Positions 1 through 11,648 of a DNA stretch of 38,691 nt are shown here, piece by piece (the stretch's first letter is position 1; each line of letters starts with the position of its first letter). The notes under the pieces are model-generated. The model saw only the letters and a program-made list of their open reading frames with translations, was not told the origin of the DNA and did not search any database. Origin of the DNA: Thermomucor indicae-seudaticae (taxonomy: Eukaryota; Mucoromycota; Mucoromycetes; Mucorales; Lichtheimiaceae); NCBI GenBank assembly GCA_000787465.1, contig JSYX01000327.1, forward strand, positions 1-38,691, given 5' to 3'. The position numbers and the translations under genes are program-made.

Positions 1-531
1 TAGCTCTACGGAGCAACTTTTTTGTCAACTAGCCTGTTCCCTTTCTTCACTCTCTACTATTGTTCCTTAAAGTCAGCTACGATGCAAGAGAACGATCATC
101 GAGATGGAGATTGAGATTTCTGGCAAGTCTTGGGTTAATAAAGCACACGGGATCTTGTGAACTACAAGACGATCAACACGGATGCCAGTTAGCAGCAACA
201 AGCGGCGTTTTATGTTTCGAAATAAGCACAGATACCAAAACCTCCCTCCTATTTGCCAGTGAGCTTCTCAAGCAAACAATGCAGACTGCCTATGCAATAA
301 GAGCCACGTTGTCATGAACAACCCCGGGGGGTTAAAAAATTCAGGGACAAAACTTGCCACAACGGGCTTTCTTTTTGTTTTTCTTTGCTCGATCGGTACA
401 GTCGCCTTTTGGATCGGGCTACCGTTTTGCTACGAAGAGCCATAGAAGCCAGCTTAAAAGGCGCCTCTCGTGCACGCAGTGCACACACGTACACACACTT
501 TCAGGAGTTGCACAATTGACGAGTCAATGCC
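1..531. other. Leading gene-free stretch, upstream of first gene
   Basis: No convincing coding exon is visible on either strand. Short open frames here lack codon or motif support. The last part (about 350-531), just before the ATG at 532, is pyrimidine-rich with TTT/CTTT runs and a CACACA stretch near 480-500, so it probably serves as promoter and 5' UTR of the plus-strand gene. Confidence 0.5.
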
Positions 532-1306
532 ATGTCTGCATCGCTGAGCGGATCAGGGCAGATGAACGATTGGCTTTTGCCATTACCAGGAGACATTGTG
601 TCCAATGATTCGTTTGCGCAGGATTTGATTCGTCAATTTGATCAAAAACGCTCTCGGCTGCACTTGGAACTGACACTGCCAGAGGTAAAAACAGTTATTC
701 AAAGTGCGTGGGTTTATTCTATAACAGGCAAGATAGGGCCATCGTATCGATCATAAAGCCGCAGCAACAGCCAACGGCGCTGGAAAATCGTCAGCAGAAT
801 CTTCTCAGGAAGAACAACAACAACAACAGCAACAGCCACATCGACGTCGTCGTTCGGCAGGTGATTTGCTACGTCGATCGTCTGCTTATTTAAAGTCCAA
901 GATTGAAGCGATGCGTCGGTCGCAGAATGATGATGGTGGATCGGAAAAGGAGGATGTGCCTGTGCCTGGACAACAACCATCAAAGCTAGTGGTCCATACG
1001 ACGATTGCCATCCCACGGTCGAATCATCGTCCAAATTCCTTTCTTTCGCATCCTGCAGTAGCAGCAGCAGCCACCGTTCAGCCTCCTGTGATTACGCAAT
1101 ATCCACCCAAGCCTTTAAAGTATTCGCCTGTCGAACCGGTCTTGGCCGAAAAGCCATCCGAGAAACAACCACGACGCATGCATCACCGTATATCGCTTCC
1201 AGCATTAAGAGGACATCGGGTTTCATCATCTTCTTCCCATGCCCCACGTCGACGCTCTGATATTGGCGTCCCTCGTAAAAGCTCCAGAAAAGCTACAGAC
1301 TCATAA
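532..1306 (+). CDS. Unknown low-complexity basic protein, 240 aa
   Basis: Two exons, 532-684 and 737-1306, joined by a 52-nt GT..AG intron (donor GTAAAA at 685, acceptor ATAG at 733-736). Joining leaves the frame open for 240 codons; without splicing the first frame stops soon after. I do not recognise the product. The N-terminal 50 residues are ordinary and amphipathic (DWLLPLPGDIV, then an acidic/basic helix). A glutamine run follows at about residues 75-82, then a basic stretch (HRRRRSAGDLLRRSSAYLKSKIEAMRRS). The tail is rich in proline, serine and arginine with several RRxS-type sites that basophilic kinases could use. There is no signal peptide or membrane segment, so a cytoplasmic or nuclear location is likely. 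An internal ATG at 562 is an alternative start. Confidence 0.6.
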
Positions 1307-1526
1307 TCTATGATTTCCTCTCGCCCCGTTTGATTAACCTATATGTTAGTAGACTGATACCCCGCTTCCAGAACTATTGCCAATCTTCGTTTTTAGCCAC
1401 CATAGATCCTCCAAGCAAATAAAGTACCAGATTATACGCCCCCAATCGGGAAAACTCCGAGATAGGTTGAGCCAGGCTGGTGTGAGACTCTCTTTCTTTT
1501 TTGTCACCTTCATTGAGCACAGGGTA

Positions 1527-2646
1527 ATGGCCGATTTCGCAACTGTAGCACTTTCAGTTGCCATGGTGGTCGGCCCCATTGTGGGCTATATAGATCAGGT
1601 AAAAAAAAAGTAGACGGGGTGTGCTCAATGGTACGGCATGGCGTCTGACATCGTGTGGGGCAAGTATTTTATTATTCGACGCAAAAGGTCGAGTGCTGGG
1701 TTCAGCGCCATGACCTGCGGTGTGCTCCTTGTTGCAAAGTAAGAAGAAAAGGGCAAGCATGGATTGGTGTGAGTGAATGGAGGGGGAAGAAGCTTATTGA
1801 TGTGTCTGATAGCATTCTTCGTATCTTTTTCTGGTAATCACTATCATTCCCTTTGAATATTCGTTCTACCTATTGACACAGGATGCAAACCAAAAGGCTG
1901 GGCAAACGATTCGATACGACGTTACTTGCCCAATCCATCGTGATGATTTTAGCCCAACTGGCACTGTTAGAAATTGTGGTACGGTATCGGCCGGACCCCA
2001 GTCCGTTGACGCTGTATAGTCAAGTGCGAGCGTCGTTTTCGTCCGACTCACTCGGCGACGAGGAAGAACAAGAACCACCGCAACCACGAACGCGACGATT
2101 ATTCAAGTGCTGGTCGTGGAGTCATTATCTCGACTACATCAACTTTTTGCTCGGATTCACGACAGTGGTCGCGCTGCTGTACCTCTTTTTGGGCCAGTCC
2201 CCTGCGTTCATTGAAGTCCTGGGCTTCCTAAGCCTCGGGATCGAAAGCACCTTGCCCGTGCCTCAGTGCGTGTTCAATTTCAAACGTCGGTCCACGGCCG
2301 GATTCAGTCTTTTGGTCCTTGCAAGCTGGGTAATGAATCGTCAAAAAAGTGGTTAAAGAAAGGGGAAAACATGGCTGATACAACACACACCGATTTTTTA
2401 ATAGGTGTTTGGTGATAGTTTCAAGCTGTTTTACTTTCTATATACCCATTCGCCACTCCAGTTCCTTGTCTGTGGTGCCATCCAATTGTCCGTCGATACC
2501 TTGATTGTCCTCCAATGCATCGTCTTTTCAGACGCAGTCAAGAAACGACTTGGCGTCGAACAAGGTAAATCAGATATCAACCCATGCAAAAAAGGGGACC
2601 ATCCACTCATCGTTATATAGTGCCAGCACTTGAAGACGATCTGTAG
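1527..2646 (+). CDS. PQ-loop repeat membrane protein (Any1/PQLC1-like), 266 aa
   Basis: Six exons: 1527-1598, 1665-1738, 1813-1833 (only 21 nt), 1882-2329, 2405-2564 and 2621-2646; all introns are GT..AG and the frame stays open. Two PQ-loop halves are visible. The first has GPIVGYIDQ running into IRRKRSSAGFS. The second has LPVPQCVFNFKRRSTAGFS, with the classic PQ dipeptide followed by a basic loop, then FGDSFKLFYFLYTHSPLQF. About seven hydrophobic segments fit the family fold. Spacing and motifs recall the branch containing yeast Any1/Cfs1 (YMR010W) and human PQLC1 (SLC66A2), Golgi/endosome proteins linked to phospholipid asymmetry and flippases; that role is inferred. The last intron (2565-2620) is my preference: read-through would instead stop at 2620 with a different tail. 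The stop lies 21 bp from the convergent Bdp1 stop. Confidence 0.82.
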
Positions 2647-2667
2647 ACATTGTTCGTATTGTCATCA

Positions 2668-4215
2668 TTAAACAAGCGTGATACTATACAAATCCTCTGG
2701 TGCCTCTTCAAATTCTTGACCTGTCAGCTCCTTGAGTTTTTCGAGATCTAGAATAAAAATGTCATTAGCTCATGACACACACACACATATTGAAAACGCT
2801 CTATATATAACTTGCCAATGGGTTTCTTCTTGCGCAGGAGGTGTTCCTTGACCTTTTCCGGATTGACCTTTTCCTCACGGTTGAACTTCATTCTGATTTG
2901 CACGCGCGAACGGCCCCGTAGAATATGCGACGCCATCTCAAAGTCGGTTCCAAACAGCGACAAGGCCTAATTTTTCGTTGTTAACCTCTCGTTCTCTCTC
3001 TGGCTTTCGATTCCATACAGAGACTCACCTCATAAAACAGGTCGGTCTCTTCTTTGGTCCACCGCGGCGTCTTTTTGAACTTGCCATACGTCTGACTATT
3101 CACCACGCGGGACATGCTCGTCTCCTCGACCACCTCCATGTTGCTTGTGTCCAGCGTCTCGAACTGGTTCCGGCGCTCGACGACCAGCGACTCGGCGTCC
3201 AGCACAATCTGGCCATTAATCAGGCGCACCTGCGGCGCGTTCGACGTTTCGCGCAAAACATGTTGGCTCTCTTCTTCTTGTCGTCTTCGTTCTTCTTCCT
3301 GACGTCTGCGCTCCTCCTCGGCTGCAGCCCTGAGCCGTTCTTCTTCTTCCTTTTCCTGCTGCAACAGCCGCTCGCGTTCCTCGGGCGCCAGCTTCTCGCG
3401 CTCTTCGTCGCGTTTCCGCTTCTTGTACCGCTCGATCTCGTGCTCCTTGAACTGCCGTGAGACCACGCCCGTGCGCAGGTCCTTGATGAAATCCGCCATG
3501 GGTCGGTCCAGATAGTCTTTGCGTGCAGGGTCACAGTTGATGTCGTCCAGGGTCTGGAGTTGGCTCGGGTCCTCCTCGTCGCGTGTTTTCCGTTTCTTGT
3601 TGTTGTTGCTGCCTTTTTTGCGTCGTGCTCTGGCGCATGTGTCGCCGCCCACCGGGATCGGCTCGTGATCATCAGAGTCAGTGTCTTCCTGTTGTTGCTG
3701 TTGCTGCGCCGAAGGTGTGGGAATGTCAATAGGTACGCCCCGTGACGACGAAGAAGAAGTAGGAATGTCAATTGCGTTCCCCTTGGGCTTCTTCTTTGTC
3801 TTGGTTCTATCACTGGGCTTGTGTGCTGGTGCTGGTGTAGGTGTGCGTTCAGGTGCGTTGGCTGGTTCTGGTATACTGATTGGTTCAGGTGGCGGCGGCG
3901 TCATGTCGTATGGTGTAATGGTCACTGCATCGCTTAATGCTGGCATCGATTCCTGCTGTGTTGGAGGTGGTGGTGGTGCCTCCTGTTGGTGTGTTTCATT
4001 CTCTGAGGACTGTTGTTGTTGTTGTTGTTCTGCTGTGCTCGTAGAAGGTTGGTCATTGGCAGCTGGTTTGGGCGGTGGTCGTCGTGTTGGACGAGCCTTG
4101 TTCACCTTGGGTGCGAACCGTGTACTGTTTTTATCTGGGCCCCCATTACCATTCAATCCATTTTTCTTCTTTTTGACCCAAACTTACTGACGCCGATGGA
4201 TGTTAAAGAAGACAT
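2668..4215 (-). CDS. BDP1: Transcription factor TFIIIB subunit Bdp1 (B''), 454 aa
   Basis: Exons on the minus strand: 4215-4188, 4134-3029, 2966-2816 and 2747-2668. The key evidence is the extended SANT/Myb domain at about residues 368-425: TPRWTKEETDLFYEALSLFG, then TDFEMASHILRGRSRVQIRMKFNREEK, the hallmark of Bdp1. This subunit joins Brf1 and TBP to form TFIIIB and starts RNA polymerase III transcription. The N-terminal two thirds is low complexity (proline, glutamine, serine, KKK/RRR tracts) with a long Glu/Arg coiled-coil-like stretch at about 260-320. The N-terminus RFAPKV is typical of fungal Bdp1. The third intron (2815-2748) starts with GC (GCAAGT), not GT; only that donor gives the expected ...KKPIDLEKLKELTGQEF tail. 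The start lies 90 bp from the divergent DUF155 gene. Confidence 0.9.
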
Positions 4216-4305
4216 GAAGGGGAGAAAAAAAGACTACAAAAAATTTCTCCGCTTTCTGTGTCATCGTTTAACAGCCCCACACTTTTGCGCTTTTCGGCAT
4301 AAAAA
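4216..4305. promoter_or_regulatory. Short bidirectional promoter region (Bdp1 / DUF155 gene)
   Basis: Only 90 bp separate the proposed ATG of Bdp1 (4215, minus) from the ATG of the DUF155 gene (4306, plus). The interval is A-rich (AAAAAAA and GGGAGAAAAAAAG tracts) with no clear TATA box. Promoters and both 5' UTRs must either lie here or overlap coding sequence. Confidence 0.5.
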
Positions 4306-5715
4306 ATGTCATCGGCCATTTCCAATCGAGTTTTAAAGCAACCAGGCGATGCGGGTCAGCGCAGCACGAAATTGTCCCAAAAGCTTGTCATTTTTCCCGG
4401 GCGAGCGTCGCCGACGATGGAGCAAGAAGACAATGTGGATCTGCCGGCCGAGGATGAGTGGTCGCGGACGGCGGCGGAGCACATGACGCAGGATGAGCGC
4501 GATCTGGCGAATCTGCCGCGGGTCACGGCGTACTGCACCGGCGAAGGCTACGACTTGAACGGCTTGAGACAGTTTCTGCGGCAGCAGCACCATGTGTCGC
4601 CGCGGCTCTACGACGAGTGTCTGTATGCGGCGTACCACTACCCGCTGCGCACGCTGCGGCCCGAAAAGGGCAACCCGCGCATCCGGAGCGCATCGCCACG
4701 GCCGCCGCCTTCGCCGTCCGAGCAGCAGCAGCTGGATTACGAGGAAGATCATCCCACGAGGCAGCAGCAGCAGCAGCAGCAGCCGGCGGCAGCGTTTGGG
4801 GGCGGCGAGCTGTTTGTGTTCGACTATGGGGTGGTCGTGTTCTGGAACTTCTCGCGGGCTCAGGAACTGCTGATGCTCGAGGACCTGGCCGAGTACTCGA
4901 TCGAGCCGTTCCAGGACAACCCAGACGAGGACATGCAGATCGAGGAGATGCATTTCCAGTACGACACGTCGCAGGTCAAGCCGCGGATCTATAACGACAT
5001 GATCACGCTGAAGAGCGGCAACCACATGATCAAGCTGACGCTGTCGCATGGGTTGTCGCAGAGCGCGGTGCTGGCGCGCTACGAGGATATCATGGACAAG
5101 ACGATCGAGGAGACCAAGCATTTGCCGCAGGAGATGGCCCAGACGGGCCGGCTGGTCAAGAACCGCGTCGAGATCACAAAGATCAATGGGCAGTTGTTTA
5201 ACCTCCGGATGAATGTCAACCTTGTCTCCAACGTCCTAGGTATTAGTCATCATCATCAAGAGATTGCGCGAATGTGTATTCCCGAGTCATAACCGTCTTG
5301 TTGTAGATACACCAGAAATCTTTTGGTCCGAGCCATCACTACAACCCATGTACAATGCCATGCGAGGTATCTCTCTCTCTCTATACATGAGAAGGGGACG
5401 ACATGAACAGAGCTCACTCACGACAATGGCTTAGAATACCTCGAGATACCGCAACGCGCCAAGATCTTGAATGAACGGCTCAAAGTGATTTCAGACTTGC
5501 TGTCGATGCTCAGAGATCACCTGACGAACTTTGGTGTCGAATATCAAACCCTGATCATCATCTATCTCATTATCGTCGCTGTCATTGTCGCCTGCGTAAG
5601 TGTTGAACTCTTTCTTTCTTTCTATAATGCTCTCTCTCTCTCACACACAGATTATATCCATTCTATATAGTTTGAAATTGCAGTCAAAGTCTTACAGTCT
5701 ATCCGCGTCATATAA
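4306..5715 (+). CDS. DUF155 (Rmd1/Rmd8/Sif2-type) membrane-anchored protein, 399 aa
   Basis: Four exons: 4306-5239, 5307-5366, 5435-5595 and 5671-5715. The N-terminal block (KLVIFPGR, LPRVTAYCTGEGYDLNGL, YDECLYAAYHYPL) and the DUF155 core at about residues 168-360 (ELFVFDYGVVVFWNFSRAQE, EIPQRAKILNERLKVISDLL) match the Rmd1/Rmd8/Sif2 family of eukaryotic proteins. The C-terminus has one transmembrane helix (about 363-385, LIIIYLIIVAVIVACFEIAV), as usual there. For the last intron the acceptor TATATAG at 5670 was chosen over CACAG at 5650, because it gives the family-like end CFEIAVKVL and a prompt stop. A Gln-rich linker encoded by a CAG run (about 4759-4784) sits before the core. The molecular role is poorly known; yeast members are needed for meiotic nuclear division. 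An internal ATG at 4417 is an alternative start. Confidence 0.85.
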
Positions 5716-5813
5716 AGTCTTGCTTTCGTTTTATTATTACTATTATTTACCCAATCTACTATTGGAAAAAAAAAAGAAATGTATATCAATACAGAACCTT
5801 TTAATAATGTGTC

Positions 5814-8800
5814 TCAAATGGGAAGTTTGCGTGGATTGATAAAGGTGATATTCTTGCCAATCACGAGAGGCGCCGCGAGTAGACCGACAAAGAGAACCAG
5901 CATGGCGACGAAAAGCAGGCCGTACGTGATGGCGATGCGTTTCCGTTTCCGCTGCTGTTTTCTCGTCCAGATCGGAGGCCTGATTTGCTTGCTCGGGCGT
6001 AGCCAGAAGAGCATGAGTGAGTGGGCGACGTTGATGTAGGGCACGCAGCAAAAGATGGAGAGCACAAAGAGGATAAAGTGGCCGAGGATAAAGTCGGCTG
6101 CGAATTCGCTCATTTCGACGATCTTGCAGAGGAATTCGCGCATGGGCTGCGACATGGCATGCCATCCAAGCTAAAAGATAAAGAAATAATGATGAGCATG
6201 GTTGGGTGCTGCTATCTTCATTGAATATCAATCGATAACTTACCCCTCGTCCATACCACTTGCCGGTCCACCAGCCGCGATTGGACTCGTCGTGCTTAAA
6301 CTCGCGCGTCAGAAAGAGGACGGTCAGGAGCCTGAGCACAAAGCGCTGCAGGGCGATCATCGCGACCCATCCGAGGATGATGGTTGGGACCCGCCACTCC
6401 TCCAGGAACATCAGCGCCTCGGCAAACAGGATCAGGTTAAACACGGCCCAGCCGTGCGCCACCGCGGCCATCACCGAGCCAAACTTGGAGCAGCACAGGC
6501 TCAGGACGGAGCCAAACACGAGCGAGACAAAGAAGCACATGGCCAGCATGCCGGCGTTCAGAAAGACGGGCGCGAGCGACAGGATGCCGATCCTGAGCAG
6601 ACTGCTGCGGCCGGAGCTGGGCTGCGTGTGGTCGTCCGGGTCAAAGCTTTTGACAAACGTGTACGGGATCAGGCACAGGGCGGCATAAAAGAGGGGCATC
6701 AGGATCTCGGAGAAGAAGATGGTGCCGATGCGTGCGCGCGGGATGTCGCCGCCGGTGACGACGGCCGGCTCGTTCTTGGTGGACTGGCGCCTGGGGCGCT
6801 TGTAGCCGGTGATGCGTGAGCGCGACAGGCGTGTGTGGTTGATCCAAGAGTTCGTGTGGGGCTTGGAGTTGCCGCGCGACAGCCAGCGGATGAACTGGCG
6901 GTAGTCGATCAAAAAGTCGACGAGGGCGAACTGGTTCGGGTTGAAGATGAAGGGCGAGACGATCAGGGCGACGACGGTGAACCAAAAGTAGATCAGGTGC
7001 GGGATCCAGACGGCCATGGACGCAAAGAGCAGGATCAGGAAGCAGCGGGCGCCCGCGTAGATGCTAGACCCTGAGAAGCGCGAGTACAGCAGGTAGAACG
7101 GCTGGCGCGACGTCGCGAAGCCGCGCCCGGTCGCGATGTACTGGGCGCCGCCGTAGATCAGGTTCTCGATCACCGAGTTCATGTAGATCTGGGTCACAAA
7201 GATCTCAAAGAGGGGCGACAGCGAGACAAAGTGGCGCCCGAGGCGGGTGATGCTGCGCCAGAACCCGCGCTCGGTGAGTTCCTGCAGGAACAACGGCAGG
7301 AACGACACAAAGAAGACGACAAAGATCGACAGGATGCAGCGCTTGACCCACTCAAAGATCGGCACGAGGTTGTAGCATCCCTGCGGCGTGAGCGGCGCGT
7401 CCGGCGCCGCGTCCGGGTTGTACTCGCAGATCGTGAGCGTCGCGCCCATCGCGCCGATAAACAGCAGCACGAGCATGAACATCTGGACCGAGAGCATGAT
7501 AAAGATGTTGTTGATGTGGAAGCCCGGGTGCGCATAGTAGAACGTCAGGAACCGGTCGAGCGGGAGCTGGGTACCAATGTAGTAGTACTCGCGCGACAGC
7601 ATCTGCTCGCCCATGCCGGTGCCGATCTTGGTCGTGAAATTCAGTATCGATCCAAAGCCCAGATCGCGGCCCTTGCCGCACTGAAAGTACTCGGTGTGCT
7701 TGATCCGGCCGCCGCGCGTGAACGCATTCATGCCCGCGTAAATGTCCTCGTTCAGATGCAGCCCCTTCTGCGCCTTGCTCACGCCGCCGCGCGTCGTCAT
7801 GAACACCGCATTCAGGAAATCAGGGTGCCCGTAGTGCAGCTTGCCCCCGATCTTGGCCATGATCCGCTGCGTCAGCGTGCCGAACGTCTGCTCCTTGCCC
7901 GCCGCCACGTCGCCGAGCACACCAATGTTTTCCGAAAAGATGTACTCGCGCGCGCCCACGATCGCCACCGGCGCCGCCGCCCCCGCCGCCTCGGCCTTCG
8001 TCTTGTCATGATGCCCGTACGGCGAACATTCCGGCGGCCCGAGGTTCTCAAACTCGCCCAGGATGTTGCGGATCTTGAGGCACTCTTCGAGGTAATTGTC
8101 CTGGTTCGCGTCAATCAGCTGCAGAAACTCGCCGCGGTAAAAGATCAGCGCGTGGTTCTGGTTGTCGGACTTGCCGTCGCCCAAGATCGGCGTGCCCGGC
8201 AGCCGGATCCTATATTTCGGCTTGCGCTTGCCGTTCTCCATCTTTTCGCAGAACCCGTCAATCAAGCAAGAGTAAAACACCTTCTCCCCGTCTTCTCCTC
8301 CTCCCTGTTCTTCCTCTTCGATGTAGGCGACTTGCAGACTCGGATACGCCTTGAGCAAAAACTCGGCGTCTTCGGCCTCGGACGGCGTAAACTTGGCGTA
8401 GCGCTGCATCGCGACCAGGAACCGAAACTTGCGGTGCACCAGCCGATCCAGATCGCGCTCCAGCTGCTCCTGGCTTGGGTAGCTCTGGACAATGTCGGGG
8501 TTCTCGACCCGGTACAGGAGCTTGATCGCCTTGCGGTAGTTCATGAAGCCGGACACGGTGCGGTACAGCGTCTGCGCACGCAGCGACGCCCAGATGCGCG
8601 TCCGCAGCATGTACTCGGGCGTCGCGGTCTTGAACCCGATGCAGTAGAACGGCAGATCGTCGCCCTTGCGCTGCTGCTGCTTCTTTTCCTCGGACACGCT
8701 CAAAATGCTGCCGCCCTCGCTCACGAGGTTCTCGTCCACCATCACCTTTGTGTCCCGGACAAAGTTCTCCCATTCCACAGGATGAAGCTGCTTCAGGTAC

Positions 8801-11648
8801 TCGAGTAACGTCACGCGCGTGTTCTGGTCTTCTTCCCGGATGATTTCGCGAAGCGTCAACAGGATCTTTTCGCCATAATGAGGCTATGTTTGTATTTGTA
8901 TTAGAGCGCAGATCCAGTGAAAAAAGAAAAAGAGCGATTCTACTTACAGTCAGTACGGTAAAGGTCGGCATGCACTCTATCGGTCGTGGTTGGGGCATCG
9001 GTGTGGTCAGGCTCTGAGCAAAAAAGTGGATGCGCCGTTCAGCCTCGCTGTGCTGCGGATAAAACTCGGTCTTGAACGCGGTGTCTTCTTGGGAGACAAA
9101 AAAGGTAGGTACTTTGAGCGTACGGTGACCATCGGGCGTGGTTTCCTAGAAGAAAAAAGAGTGAGTTCCAATCAAAAGGTCTCCATCAAGGATTCAACTT
9201 GGCTTTTACCTGGTGATAAAGCATGCGTTGTAGATGATCGACCGAAAGCAAGTGTTCTCTGTACATGGTAATGACGATGGCGTTCCATATCTGGGAGCAC
9301 AGGTACTTTGGCTGATAGTTGATCTCGATATCGGAGGTAGCCAGGAGCTTAGTGTAGATGCGTTTCGGGAGACGTGCAAAGATGTTTCGCCAGGGGGACC
9401 AGATGGAGATGCCGAGATAGAAGGAGCGAGCGACGGAGAAGATGGTGTTCCAGATAATGTACCACAGGTAGGTATCCAGAAAGTAGAGCAGGAGGTCCAT
9501 GATGACCATGAGGGCCAGGGTGATTTCGGGCATGGCCGCGCACAGGGTGCTGCCGAGGATGGCGTCGCGGCAGTGGTCGATGCGCATCTCGCCCATGACC
9601 TTGAGCGGGTCCTTGAACGAAAGGGCCAAGAAGAAGTAGGACTCGAGCAGCTTGCAGGCAAAAACGCAGACCCAGAGCGCGACGGACATGATGCGGTCGA
9701 TGCGCTTGAGGGGCGGGAAGTTGGCGGTGAAGCGGCGGCCGGCAAGCATCTCGCGCGCGTGCTTGTTGTTCTTTTTCGGACGCATAAAGAGCTGCGAGGT
9801 GGGTGTGATGGCCAGATACAGGGTCGTGGCGATGCTGGCGAGGAGCTGGAGGATCGCAATAAACTTGGACACGGTGCCTCGGCGGTCGATCAGGACGCAG
9901 TAGACGCTCGGGCCCGCGTTGACGATCAGGAGGATAAAGAGGTAAAAGATGCGGCGCGTGATGAGCTTGGTGTTGGCCCAGCTGAGAGGCAGAAACGAGA
10001 GCTCGGCAAATGAGCCGATGAGCATGAGGACGACCGCGATGGTGCCGCCGAGCGCGACAATCGACCACTGGACCGCACCTTCGTCGGCAGCAATCTGCTT
10101 GTCTTCGCTGAGATAGAGCGTGGGCGCGTTGGCGCTGATGTAGTACCAGAACGAGACGATGTGGATGATCCAGACGCGGGTAAAGTTGATGGAGGCGTGC
10201 ATCCATGTGCGCTTCTCCTTGTAGGTCTTGCGGAATGTCTTTTTCCAGTCGACGTCCTTAAGCGCCCTGTAGCGTTCGGCAGGGGCCAGGCCCTGGAGGG
10301 TGGTCTTCTTGTCGGCGAGGTGGATGCGGGTCAAGCAAGTCGGGTACCAAAAGAACTGGTTCACGTCGTCATAGCCAATGATCTTGTCGTGGTCCTTTTC
10401 GCGCTTCACGAGGCGGCCCTGGATGACCTCGTAGGTCTCGTCGCGGAAAAACCGGTACAGCGGCGCCACGATCTCGTCCAGAAACGTGCCCTCCGGCAGG
10501 TCCGGGCAGTTACCCGCTGCATAGTAGTCACTCGCGAGCTTGTACAAGAAGCAGAGCGCCTCCGGTGTGTACCGCACCACCGCCGCTTCGCCCCAGATCA
10601 GCAGGTACAGTGCCAGATCGCGCACCTTGTCTTCGTTGCTCAGGCCCCGCATGCGTGCGTCCCAGCGCTCCTCGCTCGCCTTGAGGATCTTGGCTTCGTC
10701 GTTGCCCCACGCCTCCTGCTCCGATGCCAGCGCGGCCTCGTCGAGATCCACGCGATCCATCTGCGCGGCAAAAAACCATCGCCGGTAATTCGCGCCCTCG
10801 CCGCCAATGTAGTCCGCATGCAGCGTGTCGAGCGCCAGCTGCGGCTTCATGCGCGACGCCCGCGAGTCAAGCATCACCATCAGGTGGTCCGTCATGTTCA
10901 GCACATTGTCGTGTTGGAACCCAAACGCTTTGCCGAGTCGCTCAAACGTGTGTGCCACTTGGTCCGCCGTCGCCGGCACCTGGTCCTCGGGTCCCCACGA
11001 CGCGTACTGCTGGTCGCCGTGTCCGACGAGGCTGTTCTCGGGCCAGTGGTACGGTTGTTGCTGCTGCTGCTTTTCGCGTGAGGGGTCGGGCGTCAGTGCC
11101 ATCGAGTTGCGGAAGCGCTTGCTCTCGAGGAGCGCGATCATGGCGTCGGCTGACATCGAGTACCGCATGTATCGGCCTTCCTCGTTGGCTGTCAAATGGC
11201 CCAGCACATCATAGGTGTAATGGCTGTTGCTGTAGCCGGAAAGCCTGCGATCCGGGGCCAAGGGTCGTACCGGTGCTGGGGATGCAATGTCTCGTGCGGA
11301 GGCAGGAGCCGGTGGTGTTGAGGCAGCCGGTGATGCTGTTGCTCTGGTCGCTGTCGCTGGTCTTGTCGACGAGGATGGCGCATCTGTTGTTGCGGCAACC
11401 GTTGCATCTGTTGTTGTGGCAACCGTTGGTATCGCATCTTGGCTGCTTTTCTGGTGTCGTTTCTTGGATGACTGTCCATGACTTTTCGAAACGCTGGATA
11501 CAGCAAGAAAATGAGTCAGTTCTACATAGATTAGTCATAGATGGGAATGATAATTTTATTACTTTGCATAGTAGGCGCGTATCTCTGGAAAATCTTGTCG
11601 GGTATTTTCTGGAGAAGCCCCAGGAGGCTGTTGTTTTGGATTGGACAT
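5814..11648 (-). CDS. FKS1: 1,3-beta-glucan synthase catalytic subunit (FKS family), 1854 aa
   Basis: Minus-strand exons: 11648-11563, 11493-9210, 9145-8948, 8883-6244 and 6170-5814, all GT..AG. The joined protein has the usual size for FKS synthases. It polymerises UDP-glucose into beta-1,3-glucan at the plasma membrane, with Rho1 as regulator. Evidence: the FKS1 domain 1 motif [13 protein letters not shown] near residue 320, the TFFVSQED and [14 protein letters not shown] blocks, [21 protein letters not shown], then the glucan synthase domain (HADLGF-region equivalents such as [39 protein letters not shown]). Many membrane helices follow, and the C-terminus [20 protein letters not shown]. 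The N-terminal 150 residues are low complexity (Ala/Thr/Pro/Ser). The first exon was found by a branch site and polypyrimidine tract before 11494 plus an open 28-codon exon with ATG. Echinocandin hot-spot regions are reported separately. Confidence 0.96.

Noticed and set aside
3220..3813. 197-codon minus frame overlapping Bdp1
   Set aside because: Alternative frame of the repetitive Gln/Arg/Glu-rich Bdp1 exon; no independent support.
4333..5121. 262-codon open frame on the minus strand
   Set aside because: Antisense shadow of the DUF155 gene, which has clear family motifs and splice joins.
5743..6243. Read-through end of the long glucan synthase frame
   Set aside because: After GKWYGRG the frame enters an intron and then runs out of register; the true C-terminus lies in another frame (6170-5814).
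7231..8808. 525-codon open frame on the plus strand
   Set aside because: It lies fully antisense to the conserved glucan synthase exon and has a skewed composition (Arg, Ala, His, Val) typical of the complement of GC-rich third positions. No motifs.
10161..11081. 306-codon open frame on the plus strand
   Set aside because: Antisense shadow of the N-terminal glucan synthase exon; composition again mirrors the coding strand.
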